Notes: generated from the letters alone by a model not told the origin. DNA of 64,000 bases from Streptomyces tuirus (GCA_018195615.1 JAGTPG010000002.1:5635501-5699500), one strand, 5' to 3'. Numbered from the stretch's first letter, positions 29,479 through 38,580 are shown. Program-made: numbers and translations.

Positions 29479-30271
29479 GGGCGAAGAAGTGCATCGGGGA
29501 GTTCGGCTGGAAGCCGATGCGCGGATACACGGGCGCTCCGGCTGCGGTGGCGTGCAGGGTGGCCCGGGTGAGTCCGGTGGCTCGACCACCTTCGTACAGG
29601 GCCTTGCGTGTGACCGCCTCCCCGTAGCCGTGCCGCTGCCAGTCCGGATCTGTGGCGACGAGGAGAACGAAGAGACGGCCCTCGGCCTCGACGGTGGCGG
29701 CGCAGCTCACGGGCGTACCGTCGTCGCGTACGCCCAGGTAGGCATGCACCTGCGTCTTCCACATCACGGACTGCCCGAGACCGTCACGGCCGTCTTCCGA
29801 CGGGAACCCGTACGCAAGTGAGTTGATGTCGGCGAAGGCCCGCAACTGCTCATCGGTGGTGACGCGAACGAACGCCAGGTCGGGATGGGCGGGTTCGGCG
29901 AGAGGCAGCAGGTCTCCCGCCATGCCGGTCCCCGGGAAGGCGTACTGGAGCCCGGCCCGCCCAGCGGCGTCCCCGAGCCCCGCCCGCGCCTCCTCATCGA
30001 GCAGATCCTCGAAGACCCAGAGAAACCCGGGCCGCTCTTTGGACCGCATGATCTCCGCGGCCTCACCCAGCCGCCGCTTCACCAGCCCGGCATCCGCGCC
30101 CTGTTCGGTCAGCGTGACGCAGTTCCAGAAGGCGAACCGGCAGTCGGCCCACCGGACGGCGATCCCCGGCAGGTCACGCACGTCCGCCTGCGGATCCCGG
30201 TCGAGCACCATCACCCGCCACACGGTGGCAAGCTGCTCCATCGATTCGATCGAGTCCGCGATATCAGGCAT
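29468..30271 (-). CDS. GNAT-family N-acetyltransferase
   Basis: 267 aa. The acetyl-CoA-binding core is in the C-terminal half: VHAYLGVRDDGTPVSCAATV, then FVLLVATDPDWQRHGYGEAVTRKAL (motif A, Q/RxxGxG/A-like RHGYGE), then YPRIGFQP. The N-terminal half may be a degenerate second GNAT domain. ATG at 30271 has GAGGGG five bases upstream; a GTG two codons earlier lacks this. Substrate unknown. Confidence 0.85.
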   Translation of the reverse strand: MPDIADSIESMEQLATVWRVMVLDRDPQADVRDLPGIAVRWADCRFAFWNCVTLTEQGADAGLVKRRLGEAAEIMRSKERPGFLWVFEDLLDEEARAGLGDAAGRAGLQYAFPGTGMAGDLLPLAEPAHPDLAFVRVTTDEQLRAFADINSLAYGFPSEDGRDGLGQSVMWKTQVHAYLGVRDDGTPVSCAATVEAEGRLFVLLVATDPDWQRHGYGEAVTRKALYEGGRATGLTRATLHATAAGAPVYPRIGFQPNSPMHFFALKD

Positions 30272-30435
30272 GAACACCCCTCAGATCGTCCGCCGGTGGG
30301 CGGAATCCGCCCACGCCGGTCACGTACTGCCCTTCGCGGCATCGACTCATCTCGCTGAACTCACTTATCGGCCAGGAATGACCGCTGTCGCGCTGGTCTC
30401 CTGAGACAGTCACGACGGACGCGAGGAACGCCACG

Positions 30436-30632
30436 ATGGACGACGAGAATCGCCCCGTGTCATCGAGCGGTGGAACGGCCACACATGGGAGCCGTACGGT
30501 TTCGCGGCCGACCTGGCCGAGGCGCAGGCGATCCTCCACCCGGAGGCGAACCAGCCGCAGCCTGCCGCTCCGGTGCCGAAGCCCCTCGGTTCCGGCACGG
30601 GCAAGCACCGCAAACCTCAAACGCCCAGGTAA
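30436..30632 (+). CDS. DUF6087-like small protein, one frameshift
   Basis: If one C is added to the CCCC run at 30453-30456, the ATG at 30436 opens a 65-residue frame beginning MDDENRPRVIERWNG. It continues through HTWEPYGFAADLAEAQAIL and ends GTGKHRKPQTPR, features of the Streptomyces family DUF6087. Family members usually have a longer N-terminus, so this copy may be 5'-truncated. Function unknown. Confidence 0.55.
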
Positions 30633-30660
30633 GCAGTGCCACGCAGATCAGGCGCGTAGG

Positions 30661-30840
30661 TCAGTGACTGCCGGTCAGTTCGCCGCTGAGCGTTCCGTGG
30701 ATCCGGGCGCTTGGCTCGTTCAGCCCGGTGATCTCGACGGTCTTGCCGCGCTGGGCGTACTTGGTCTCGATGGCGTCCAGGGCGGCGACGGACGAGGCGT
30801 CCCAGATGCGGGCGGCGGACAGGAGACGCCCGGACCGAAA
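30661..30840 (-). pseudogene. C-terminal remnant of a SulP-type transporter (STAS domain)
   Basis: The frame reading AARIWDASSVAALDAIETKY, then GKTVEITGLNEPSARIHGTL and a TGA at 30661, resembles the STAS end of SLC26/SulP anion transporters. No N-terminal membrane domain is attached. Upstream sequence (30840-30930) has a short hydrophobic stretch (GLVLMVLLFIAFGP) in a different frame. Probably a deletion scar. Confidence 0.5.
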
Positions 30841-30949
30841 GCGATGAACAGCAACACCATCAGCACCAGCCCGGCCGCGATCACGGATGGACCGGCCAGG
30901 GCACGTCCGTCATCTCCGGCACCTGTGCCATGAAGATGAGGGGAGGGAC

Positions 30950-31606
30950 TCAACTCCCAGCTTCCCAAGGCCCGTAGATCGCGTGCTCCGCGCCCGTGGC
31001 ACGGGCCCAGTACCGGTCGCCGTACGACCAGTGCCACCATTCGGTCGGGTAGTTGACCAGGCCCGCGGCGGTCAGCGCGGCCGCGAGGGTCCGACGGTTG
31101 GCGCGTGCCTGGGGCGGGATGTCCTGGACGTCCGTGTAGCAGGCGCCCTCGCTCTCCTCCGGAGTGGCGTTCACCCGCGTCCCCAGGTCGAGTTCCCGCC
31201 CGTCGGCGGACACGAGGGTGAGGTCGACTGCCGCGCCGGCGCTGTGGGGGGCGATCTCGGGCGGTGACACATAGCGGCTCGTGGCCGTGCGCAGCTGCTC
31301 CGCGGACCAGTCCGGATGCTCCGCCCGCAGCTCGTCGGCGTACTTCTCGAAGTTGAGGCGCTGGAGCGCGGGCGGCCGGTACCCCTCGACGAAGAGCAGG
31401 CGAACGCCGTCCGGAAGCAACTCCTGCGCCCGCACCAGGCGAGCCAGGACACCCTCCCGCAGGTGCGCGAACGCGCCCGACCCGTCTTCCTTGCGGGGGT
31501 CGACCGCGATCGACTCCTGCCGTCGGACATCGAGCAGCCGCTCACCGCTGTCGACCACGGGTATCGCCGCGATCCTCGGATCTGACATCAGCACGATCTC
31601 GGTCAT
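30950..31606 (-). CDS. VanX-like D-Ala-D-Ala dipeptidase (M15D)
   Basis: 218 aa. Zinc and catalytic motifs are present: H121 and D128 in HSAGAAVDL, and E189/H192 in EWWHW; the EGYRPP motif holds the transition-state Arg. M15D enzymes hydrolyse D-alanyl-D-alanine. No vanH, vanA or vanRS gene is beside it, so a role in cell-wall recycling or peptide catabolism is as likely as glycopeptide resistance. ATG start at 31606. Confidence 0.85.
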   Translation of the reverse strand: MTEIVLMSDPRIAAIPVVDSGERLLDVRRQESIAVDPRKEDGSGAFAHLREGVLARLVRAQELLPDGVRLLFVEGYRPPALQRLNFEKYADELRAEHPDWSAEQLRTATSRYVSPPEIAPHSAGAAVDLTLVSADGRELDLGTRVNATPEESEGACYTDVQDIPPQARANRRTLAAALTAAGLVNYPTEWWHWSYGDRYWARATGAEHAIYGPWEAGS

Positions 31607-31714
31607 AGGGTGATCATCGCGCAGGCCGGGCCCAGCAGGGGCAGTTCAGCCGCGCGCTCCCAGAGTGACCACTGAGCGGTTCCGCCGGGGGTGCGAGAGC
31701 TCGGCGAAGTCGCG

Positions 31715-32581
31715 CTAGGCGTCCCGGTACCGGTCCCGGATCTCGGGGCGTTGCCGGAAGCCCGCTGACCTGTAGGTGGCGACCGCGCCGGTGTTGGAGC
31801 TCGGGGTGCAGACGATCGCGCTCGACGAGCCCAGCTCCTGGAGTGCGGCCGCCGCGGCGAGGGTGATGGCCCTGCCGTAGCCGAGACGGCGATGCTCCCG
31901 GTGCACGCCCATCGGTTCGAGCAGCCCTGGTCTGCCCGGACCGGCCGACCACACCGTCACCGCCGCCACCGCGCTGCCCTGGCCGTCGTACGCGACCAGG
32001 CACCGGGCGTCGGCGTACGGCGATCCGGCCGCCATCGCGTGCCAGCCCTCGTCGGTGAACCTCGACCCGTCGAACGACGCCCGCTGCACGGCGGCCCGCA
32101 CGTGCGCCTGCTCCGGCCCGATCACCTCGATCCGCACACCAGGGTCCTGCACCGGTTCCGTGAGGTCTCGGCGCAGCGGCGTCCACGGCTCGTCGGTGTT
32201 CCAGCCGTCCTCGAGCAGCAGGTCTTGGACCAGCGCACCCGTCGGCGCGTCGACGTTCACCCTCCCCGCGGGCAGCACGCCGCGCTCCGGCTCGGTCACG
32301 TCGTCGACCAACTGCCGCGCCAGTTCCTCGTCCCGCTGAGCCTCCGGCGCCGTGGTCAGCCTCAACAGCCCGGGACCGTCCAGCAGTCCGACGGCGAGAA
32401 TCTCTCCGTCCCGGCTCCACGTCCTGACCGCCGCGGCGGTCGCTTCCGCACCTGACCGCCAGAACCAGCCCAGATCCCCCGGATGCAGTTGCATCGGCGC
32501 CCCGTCGTACTGCCACTCCCGCAGCACGCCCACGGCCTCGCTCAGCCCGTCGACTCCCGGCTTGCCCAACACGATTGCCAT
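31715..32581 (-). CDS. GNAT-family N-acetyltransferase (double-domain type)
   Basis: 288 aa from ATG 32581 (MAIVLGKPG); an upstream start 10 codons earlier adds only unlikely sequence. The C-terminal GNAT domain shows CLVAYDGQGSAVAAVTVW, MGVHREHRRLGYGRAIT (acetyl-CoA loop) and STNTGA-like SSNTGAVATYRSAGFR. The N-terminal half appears to be a weaker second GNAT fold. Substrate unknown. Confidence 0.83.
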   Translation of the reverse strand: MAIVLGKPGVDGLSEAVGVLREWQYDGAPMQLHPGDLGWFWRSGAEATAAAVRTWSRDGEILAVGLLDGPGLLRLTTAPEAQRDEELARQLVDDVTEPERGVLPAGRVNVDAPTGALVQDLLLEDGWNTDEPWTPLRRDLTEPVQDPGVRIEVIGPEQAHVRAAVQRASFDGSRFTDEGWHAMAAGSPYADARCLVAYDGQGSAVAAVTVWSAGPGRPGLLEPMGVHREHRRLGYGRAITLAAAAALQELGSSSAIVCTPSSNTGAVATYRSAGFRQRPEIRDRYRDA

Positions 32582-32687
32582 AACGGCGATCACACACCAC
32601 CGCACCGGCATTCCGCACCTGGTTTCCGACCGGCCGGAGGCGGTGCGAGTCCGGGGACTCAGACCCTCAGCTCAGGGCCACACCAGG

Positions 32688-33119
32688 TCACGGCCACACA
32701 AGGCAATAAGGCTGATGCCCCGCCTCATGCAGCCGATGGCTGAAGTCCTGCCACTCGTGCAGCAGTTGATACACATTGAACGCGTCCCGGGGGCCGCCCC
32801 GGTCCGGGACCGTCGACCAGATGAAGGCTGCCGCGCCGACCGCCTCCTCGCCGATGCCCCGCAGGGGGTCGACGACGGTCATCGGGAGTTTGACCACCGC
32901 GTAGTCGGGGTGCAGGACGACCAGTTCCAGAGGCGGCACCTTGTGCAGAGGGACGCCTTCGATGCCCGTCAGGACCATCGCCGCCATGGTCTCCGGCTTG
33001 ATCTTCGTGAACATGCCGTTCATGCCGAGCTCGTCGCCGCCGAGTTCCTCGGGCCGCATGGAGATCGGGACGCGGGCCGCGGTCGCGCCGTCCGGCGCAC
33101 CGAAGTACTTGTACGTCAC
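32688..33119 (-). CDS. conserved hypothetical protein
   Basis: 143 aa starting at GTG 33119 (VTYKYFGAPDG). Soluble, no signal peptide, no known motif. Well-formed segments include RPEELGGDELGMNGMFTKI and LLHEWQDFSHRLHEAGHQPY. Its start overlaps the stop of the small upstream frame (GTGA), which hints at coupling. Divergent from hemL. Function unknown. Confidence 0.6.
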   Translation of the reverse strand: MTYKYFGAPDGATAARVPISMRPEELGGDELGMNGMFTKIKPETMAAMVLTGIEGVPLHKVPPLELVVLHPDYAVVKLPMTVVDPLRGIGEEAVGAAAFIWSTVPDRGGPRDAFNVYQLLHEWQDFSHRLHEAGHQPYCLVWP

Positions 33120-33334
33120 CCCCACCCGACCACCATTCCTGCTCCCGGCCCGAAGATCGTCCACTCGACGTTCAGTACGTCCGTCGAGCCGCTCCGGTTC
33201 ACTCGGTGGGCCCTGTGTCCGACGTGCTTCCTGCGTGTCCTCCGCCTCGCGCCGGTGCCTTCCCCGCCGGGCACGTCGAGGACCCAGGTCATCAGTCCCC
33301 TCGCCCAGTCCGCCACCGCGATGCATATCTCCAC
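33116..33334 (-). CDS. small hypothetical protein, possibly coupled to the next gene
   Basis: 72 codons from a GTG, with high GC3 (about 86%), a basic middle and a glycine-rich end (IFGPGAGMVVGWG). No recognised domain and no clear ribosome site. Kept because its TGA overlaps the GTG of the following gene. Confidence 0.3.
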   Translation of the reverse strand: MEICIAVADWARGLMTWVLDVPGGEGTGARRRTRRKHVGHRAHRVNRSGSTDVLNVEWTIFGPGAGMVVGWG

Positions 33335-33645
33335 CCGACTGCTTTTCTAGGACGCGTCGCCCCCGCCGCGCAACCCGATCATCGTGCCAGTGACCTCCCC
33401 CACGGCCGCCCGCCGAAACGTGCGCTGAAACATCTGTCCGCAGGATCTTCGCAGCCTCCGACCACCGTGGGCCGTTTGAGCTGTGTGTATCGGGTCCAGT
33501 CTCGCAGACGACCGGGAATCGCGGGCCGGATGCCGGGCCGATCACCTCGACCGTCCAATTCGTAATCTCCCCTGTCCTACCCTGAACGAGTCCCCTCACC
33601 CCCGGAGTCCGACAACGTCGGAGAAGGTCGGAGAAGTCGCAGGTC
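33335..33645. other. gene-free intergenic stretch upstream of hemL
   Basis: About 310 bases with no convincing gene on either strand. It must hold the hemL promoter. A 13-bp dyad CCGACAACGTCGG lies at 33609-33621, 25 bases before the hemL ATG; I cannot assign a factor to it. Confidence 0.5.
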
Positions 33646-34962
33646 ATGAGCGAACTGGCATATCCGTATGAAGCACCGGCCTCGCAGGCTCTGTTCGACC
33701 GTGCGGCGGCCGTCACACCCGGTGGCGTGAACTCGCCGGTGCGGGCCTTCCGCGCGGTCGGCGGCACGCCGAGGTTCATGGTGTCCGGCAGCGGGCCGTA
33801 TCTGACGGACGCCGACGGACGGGAGTACGTGGACCTCGTGTGCTCCTGGGGGCCCATGATCCTCGGGCACTCCCACCCCGAGGTCATCGCCGCCGTGCAG
33901 GACGCCGTCGCCCGCGGTACGTCCTTCGGCACGCCCGGTGAGGGCGAGGTCGCGCTCGCCGAGGAGATGGTCGCGCGGGTCGCGCCGCTGGAGCAGGTGC
34001 GGCTCGTCTCCAGCGGGACCGAGGCGACCATGTCCGCCATCCGGCTCGCCCGCGGGTTCACCCGGCGCAGCAAGGTGATCAAGTTCGCCGGGTGCTACCA
34101 CGGACACGTCGACTCGCTGCTCGCCGCCGCGGGCAGCGGCGTCGCGACCTTCGCGCTGCCCGACACCCCGGGCGTCACCGGCGCCCAGGCCGGCGACACC
34201 GTCGTCCTGCCCTACAACGACCTCGACGCCGTGCGGGCCGCCTTCGCCGCGCACCCGGGCGAGATCGCCTGCGTGATCACCGAGGCCTCCCCGGGGAACA
34301 TGGGCGTCGTGCCGCCCGCGGACGGCTTCAACCAGGGGCTCAAGGACCTCTGCGCCGAGAACGGCGCCCTCTACATCTCCGACGAGGTCATGACCGGCTT
34401 CCGGACCAGCCGCGCTGGCTGGTTCGGGGTCGACGGCGTGGTCCCCGACCTCATGACCTTCGGCAAGGTCATGGGCGGCGGCTTCCCCGCGGCGGCCTTC
34501 GGCGGGCGCGCGGATGTGATGGCTCATCTCGCCCCGGCCGGGCCCGTCTACCAGGCGGGCACCCTCTCCGGGAACCCCGTGGCCACCGCGGCCGGGCTCG
34601 CCCAGCTGCGGCTCCTCGACGACGCCGCCTACGAGAAGGTCAACGCCGTCTCCGCGCGGATCCAGAGCCTCGTCACCGACGCCCTGACCAAGGAGGGCGT
34701 CGCGCACACGCTGCAGAGCGCCTCCAACATGTTCTCCGTGTTCTTCACCGACCGCCCCGTGCGGAACTACGAGGACGCCAAGGCACAGGAGTCGTTCCGC
34801 TTCACCGCCTTCTTCCACTCGCTCCTCGCGGACGGTGTCTACCTGCCGCCGTCGTCGTTCGAGTCCTGGTTCGTGTCCACCGCGCACGACGAGCGGGCCG
34901 TGCAGCGGATCGCCGACGCCCTCCCGGCGGCGGCCCGAGCGGCCGCGGAGGCCACGGCATGA
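33646..34962 (+). CDS. hemL: glutamate-1-semialdehyde 2,1-aminomutase
   Basis: PLP enzyme making 5-aminolevulinate from glutamate-1-semialdehyde, the C5 route to heme and other tetrapyrroles. 438 aa, full length. The PLP lysine is K274 in TFGKVMGGGFP; TPGGVNSPVRAF and SSGTEATMSAIRLAR are typical. The stop overlaps the next ATG (ATGA), so the phosphatase is coupled. Lying upstream of the cytochrome c maturation operon is consistent with heme supply. Confidence 0.97.
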   Translation: MSELAYPYEAPASQALFDRAAAVTPGGVNSPVRAFRAVGGTPRFMVSGSGPYLTDADGREYVDLVCSWGPMILGHSHPEVIAAVQDAVARGTSFGTPGEGEVALAEEMVARVAPLEQVRLVSSGTEATMSAIRLARGFTRRSKVIKFAGCYHGHVDSLLAAAGSGVATFALPDTPGVTGAQAGDTVVLPYNDLDAVRAAFAAHPGEIACVITEASPGNMGVVPPADGFNQGLKDLCAENGALYISDEVMTGFRTSRAGWFGVDGVVPDLMTFGKVMGGGFPAAAFGGRADVMAHLAPAGPVYQAGTLSGNPVATAAGLAQLRLLDDAAYEKVNAVSARIQSLVTDALTKEGVAHTLQSASNMFSVFFTDRPVRNYEDAKAQESFRFTAFFHSLLADGVYLPPSSFESWFVSTAHDERAVQRIADALPAAARAAAEATA

Positions 34963-35690
34963 GCAACGCGAGCAGCGACGTGAGCAGCAACGCGAACAGC
35001 ACCGCCGGCGGCGACAACGGCGACATCACCGTCGTCCACGTCATGCGGCACGGCGAGGTGGCCAACCCGGACGGCATCCTCTACGGGCGGCTGCCCGGCT
35101 ACCACCTCTCCGAGCTGGGTCGGCGCATGGCCGACCGGGTCGCCGAGCACCTCTCGGGCCGCGATGTGACGTATGTCGTCGCCTCCCCGCTGGAGCGGGC
35201 GCAGGAGACGGCGGAGCCGATCGCCAAGGCGCACGGGCTGGACCTCGCCACCGACGCGCGGCTGATCGAGGCCGACAACATCTTCCAGGGGAAGACGTTC
35301 GGCGTCGGGGACGGGGCGCTGCGCAAGCCCGGCAACTGGAAGCACCTGGTCAACCCGTTCCGGCCGTCCTGGGGTGAGCCGTACGTCGACCAGGTCGTAC
35401 GGATGATGAGCGCGCTGAGCGCGGCGAAGGACCGGGCCCGGGGGCACGAGGCGGTCGTGGTCAGCCACCAGCTGCCGATCTGGATCGTGCGGTCGTACGT
35501 CGAGCGGCGGCGGCTCTGGCACGACCCGCGCAGGCGGCAGTGCACGCTCGCGTCGCTGACGACCTTCACGTACCAGGGCGACCGGATCGTCTCCGTCGGC
35601 TACACCGAGCCGGCCCGCGATCTCGTCCCGGCCCACCTCCTCGCCGGTGCCAAGCCGGTGAAGGGGCAGACCAAGGCGTTCGGCGCGTAA
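34959..35690 (+). CDS. histidine phosphatase family protein (phosphoglycerate mutase-like)
   Basis: 243 aa. An Asn/Ser-rich N-terminal 20 residues precede the RHG motif (HVMRHGEVANP); SPLERAQETAEPI and the second catalytic His in VVVSHQLPIW are present. Member of the branch 1 histidine phosphatases; the substrate is unknown. Overlaps hemL by 4 bases. Confidence 0.9.
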   Translation: MSNASSDVSSNANSTAGGDNGDITVVHVMRHGEVANPDGILYGRLPGYHLSELGRRMADRVAEHLSGRDVTYVVASPLERAQETAEPIAKAHGLDLATDARLIEADNIFQGKTFGVGDGALRKPGNWKHLVNPFRPSWGEPYVDQVVRMMSALSAAKDRARGHEAVVVSHQLPIWIVRSYVERRRLWHDPRRRQCTLASLTTFTYQGDRIVSVGYTEPARDLVPAHLLAGAKPVKGQTKAFGA

Positions 35691-35757
35691 GCCCTTTCTG
35701 TTCGCTTCTGACCCCTCCGTTACGGAATCTGCAAGTTTCGGAGGAACCTCCCCGTCC

Positions 35758-35796
35758 GTCACGTCCTCTGACTGGGTGACCACCAGAGAACGTGAC
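35758..35796 (+). other. long hairpin before the deacetylase-like lipoprotein gene
   Basis: GTCACGTCCTCTG (35758-35770) pairs with CAGAGAACGTGAC (35784-35796) with one mismatch across a 13-base loop, 14 bases before the ATG. It could be an mRNA leader structure, an operator, or the terminator of the hemL unit. Confidence 0.5.
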
Positions 35797-35810
35797 GAAA
35801 CGGGGATGCC

Positions 35811-37100
35811 ATGCGCCCTTACTCCCGCAGGGGAATGCTCGGACTCGGCGCGGGGGCCGCGGCCGCCGTCTCGCTCGCCGGCTGCGGCGGCCTCACCGGA
35901 TCAGATGACTCCCGTCACGCCGATGGTTCCGGGAACTCCGCACAGGGCGGTGCCAAGCCGAAGCCCGCCGCCCGGCCCATCGGCGACGGCTCCACCGCCC
36001 ACACCGGCAAGCAGCCCCACCAGCCCGCCGGCCCCGAGCCGCTGGAGCCGGGCCAGACCCCGCCGCAGTTCGTGGTGTTCTCCTGGGACGGCGCCGGCGA
36101 GGTCGGCAACGGCCTCTTCCCGCGCTTCCTGGACCTCGCCAAGGAGCACGGCGCGAGCATGACCTTCTTCCTGTCCGGGCTCTACCTGCTGCCCGAGTCG
36201 AAGAAGCGCCTCTACGACCCGCCGAACAACCCGCGCGGCGCCTCCGACATCGGCTACCTCACCGACGAGCACATCAAGGACACGCTGAAGAACGTCCGCC
36301 GGGCCTGGCTCGAAGGCCACGAGATCGGCACGCACTTCAACGGGCACTTCTGCGGTGAGGCCCACGGCTCGGTCAAGAACTGGACGCCCCGGCAGTGGCG
36401 CAGTGAGATCGACCAGGCGAAGTCCTTCGTGAAGGAGTGGCGCACCAACACCGGCTGGACCGACCTGCCGTCGCTGCCGTTCGACTACGACAAGGAACTC
36501 GTCGGCGGCCGTACGCCCTGTCTGCTCGGCCAGGACAACCTGCTGCCCACCGCCCGCGAGCTCGGCTGGCGCTACGACGCCTCCTCGCCCGGGGGTCTCC
36601 AGGTCTGGCCGGCGAAGCGACAGGGGATCTGGGACCTGCCGTTGCAGCAGATACCTTTCCCCGGCCGAGGCTTCGAGGTCCTCTCCATGGACTACAACAT
36701 GCTGGCAAACCAGTCCATAAGCACCACAAAGGCACCGGCGCACAACTACCCGGGCTGGCGGGAGCAGTCGGCTCAGGCGTACATCCAGGGATTTAAGCGA
36801 GCATACGAGACAAACAGGGCGCCTCTCTTCATCGGCAACCACTTCGAGCAGTGGAACGGCGGCATCTACATGGACGCCGTGGAGGAGGCCTTCAAGCACA
36901 TCGCGCGGGAGAAGGAGAAGGGGGCGGATGTGCGCCTCGTCTCCTTCCGCCAGTTCACCGACTGGCTCGACGCGCAGAAGCCCGAGGTCCTCGAAAAGCT
37001 CCGTACGCTCGGGGTCGGGCAGCAGCCGGCCGGTGGCTGGCGGGAGTTCACCGGGCAGGCCTCCACACCCAGCGGGGATGCTTCGCGAAACGCCGCCTGA
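35811..37100 (+). CDS. secreted lipoprotein, polysaccharide-deacetylase-like
   Basis: 429 aa. The N-terminus has a twin-arginine-like SRRGMLGLG motif and a lipobox (SLAGC), suggesting Tat export and lipid anchoring. The domain after residue 85 starts FVVFSWDGAGEVGN and contains EIGTHFNGHFCG, recalling the NodB metal motif (D and HxxxH-like histidines); RTPCLLGQDNL and a C-terminal IGNHFEQWNGG follow. The fold is probably a carbohydrate esterase 4 relative, with activity unproven. It stands between hemL-phosphatase and the ccs operon. Confidence 0.75.
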   Translation: MRPYSRRGMLGLGAGAAAAVSLAGCGGLTGSDDSRHADGSGNSAQGGAKPKPAARPIGDGSTAHTGKQPHQPAGPEPLEPGQTPPQFVVFSWDGAGEVGNGLFPRFLDLAKEHGASMTFFLSGLYLLPESKKRLYDPPNNPRGASDIGYLTDEHIKDTLKNVRRAWLEGHEIGTHFNGHFCGEAHGSVKNWTPRQWRSEIDQAKSFVKEWRTNTGWTDLPSLPFDYDKELVGGRTPCLLGQDNLLPTARELGWRYDASSPGGLQVWPAKRQGIWDLPLQQIPFPGRGFEVLSMDYNMLANQSISTTKAPAHNYPGWREQSAQAYIQGFKRAYETNRAPLFIGNHFEQWNGGIYMDAVEEAFKHIAREKEKGADVRLVSFRQFTDWLDAQKPEVLEKLRTLGVGQQPAGGWREFTGQASTPSGDASRNAA

Positions 37101-37166
37101 AATGCGGTTTTCCGCCCGAGAGGGGGGCGGGCGAGAGCCCCGGAACGGACATGCGAAACTTTTCAC

Positions 37167-37805
37167 ATGAGTGCCGCCAGCCGCGCCCCCCTGCGCTCGA
37201 ACCGCACGACCCGCTCGCCCCGGGTCCGTCGCCGCGCCGCCCTGACCGCCGGCGCCGCCGTGGCCGCGCTGCTCGTCTCCGCGTGCGGCTCCGGCGGCAC
37301 CTCCGGCGGGGGCGGCAACACCAACTTCGTCACCGGCACCGACGGCATCGCCACGGCCGCCAAGGGCGAGCGCACCCCGGCACCCGACCTGTCCGGCAAG
37401 ACCATCGCCGGCAAGACCCTCGACGTCGCCGACTTCAAGGGCAAGGTCGTCGTCCTCAACGTGTGGGGCTCCTGGTGCAACCCCTGCCGCGCCGAGGCCA
37501 AGTACTTCGCCAAGGTGTCCAAGGAGTACGCCGGCAAGGGCGTGCAGTTCGTCGGCATCAACACCCGCGACACCTCCACCGGCGCCGCCCTCGCCTTCGA
37601 GAAGGACTGGGACATCACCTACCCCAGCCTCTACGACCCGACCGGCAAGCTGCTGCTGCGCTTCGACAAGGGCACCCTCAACCCGCAGGCGATCCCCTCC
37701 ACCCTCATCCTCGACCGGGACGGGAAGATCGCGGCCCGCTCGCTGTCCGCGCTCAGCGAGGAACGGCTGCTGAAGATGCTCAAGCCGGTCGTCGCGGAGA
37801 AGTGA
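37167..37805 (+). CDS. resA: ResA/TlpA-type thiol-disulfide oxidoreductase lipoprotein
   Basis: 212 aa. Signal peptide with lipobox Cys40, then a thioredoxin fold with the redox pair WCNPC (C104/C107) and a cis-Pro in QAIPSTLI. ResA reduces the disulfide of apocytochrome c outside the membrane so heme can be attached by ResBC. First gene of the four-gene system II operon; one base separates its stop from the ccdA start. Confidence 0.93.
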   Translation: MSAASRAPLRSNRTTRSPRVRRRAALTAGAAVAALLVSACGSGGTSGGGGNTNFVTGTDGIATAAKGERTPAPDLSGKTIAGKTLDVADFKGKVVVLNVWGSWCNPCRAEAKYFAKVSKEYAGKGVQFVGINTRDTSTGAALAFEKDWDITYPSLYDPTGKLLLRFDKGTLNPQAIPSTLILDRDGKIAARSLSALSEERLLKMLKPVVAEK

Positions 37806-37806
37806 C

Positions 37807-38580
37807 GTGACCGCAGTCACCACGCTCGCCGCGGTCACGGACCCCAACGGCACGGTGCTCAACGGCGCGCTGCTGGTGGCCCTGCCGATCGCGCTGCTCG
37901 GCGGCCTCGTCTCCTTCTTCTCGCCGTGCGTCCTGCCGCTCGTCCCCGGCTACCTCTCCTACGTCACCGGGGTGGCGGGCACCGACCTCGCCGAGGCCCG
38001 GCGCGGCCGGATGGTCGCGGGCGCCTCCCTGTTCGTGCTCGGCTTCACCGCCGTGTTCGTCTCCGGCGGGGCGCTGTTCGGCTACTTCGGACAGACGCTG
38101 CAGGAGCAGCAAGGCGTCCTGTCCAAGGTGCTCGGCGTGCTCATGATCCTCATGGGCGTCTTCTTCATGGGCCTCATGCCCTGGCTCACCCAGCGGGAGT
38201 TCCGCTTCCACCGGCGGCCCGTGGCCGGGCTGGTCGGCGCGCCCCTCCTCGGCGCGCTGTTCGGCATCGGCTGGACGCCCTGCATCGGCCCGACCCTCGC
38301 CTCCGTACAGGCCCTCGCCATCGACCAGGCCAGCGCCGGGCGCGGCGCCGTCCTCACCGTCGCGTACTGTCTGGGCCTGGGCGTGCCGTTCGTGCTCGCC
38401 GCCGTCGCCTTCCGCAAGGCCCTCGGAGCCTTCGGGTGGATCAAGCGCCACTACGTCTGGGTGATGCGGGTCGGCGGCACCATGATGATCATGACCGGTC
38501 TGCTGCTGCTGACCGGCGCGTGGGACCGCATCGTGCAGGAGATGCAGGTCTGGTCCGACGGCTTCACTGTGGGGATCTGA
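37807..38580 (+). CDS. ccdA: CcdA-type membrane thiol:disulfide carrier
   Basis: 257 aa with six membrane helices. The two redox Cys sites are SPCVLPLVPGYLSYVTG and GWTPCIGPTLASVQ. CcdA carries reductant from cytoplasmic thioredoxin to ResA. Starts at GTG right after resA and is followed by resB after three bases. Confidence 0.93.
   Translation: MTAVTTLAAVTDPNGTVLNGALLVALPIALLGGLVSFFSPCVLPLVPGYLSYVTGVAGTDLAEARRGRMVAGASLFVLGFTAVFVSGGALFGYFGQTLQEQQGVLSKVLGVLMILMGVFFMGLMPWLTQREFRFHRRPVAGLVGAPLLGALFGIGWTPCIGPTLASVQALAIDQASAGRGAVLTVAYCLGLGVPFVLAAVAFRKALGAFGWIKRHYVWVMRVGGTMMIMTGLLLLTGAWDRIVQEMQVWSDGFTVGI

Noticed and set aside
30720..31040. A 106-codon minus-strand frame beginning in the VanX-like gene
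   Set aside because: It overlaps VanX out of frame and shifts away from the STAS-like frame; only a short hydrophobic stretch looks protein-like.
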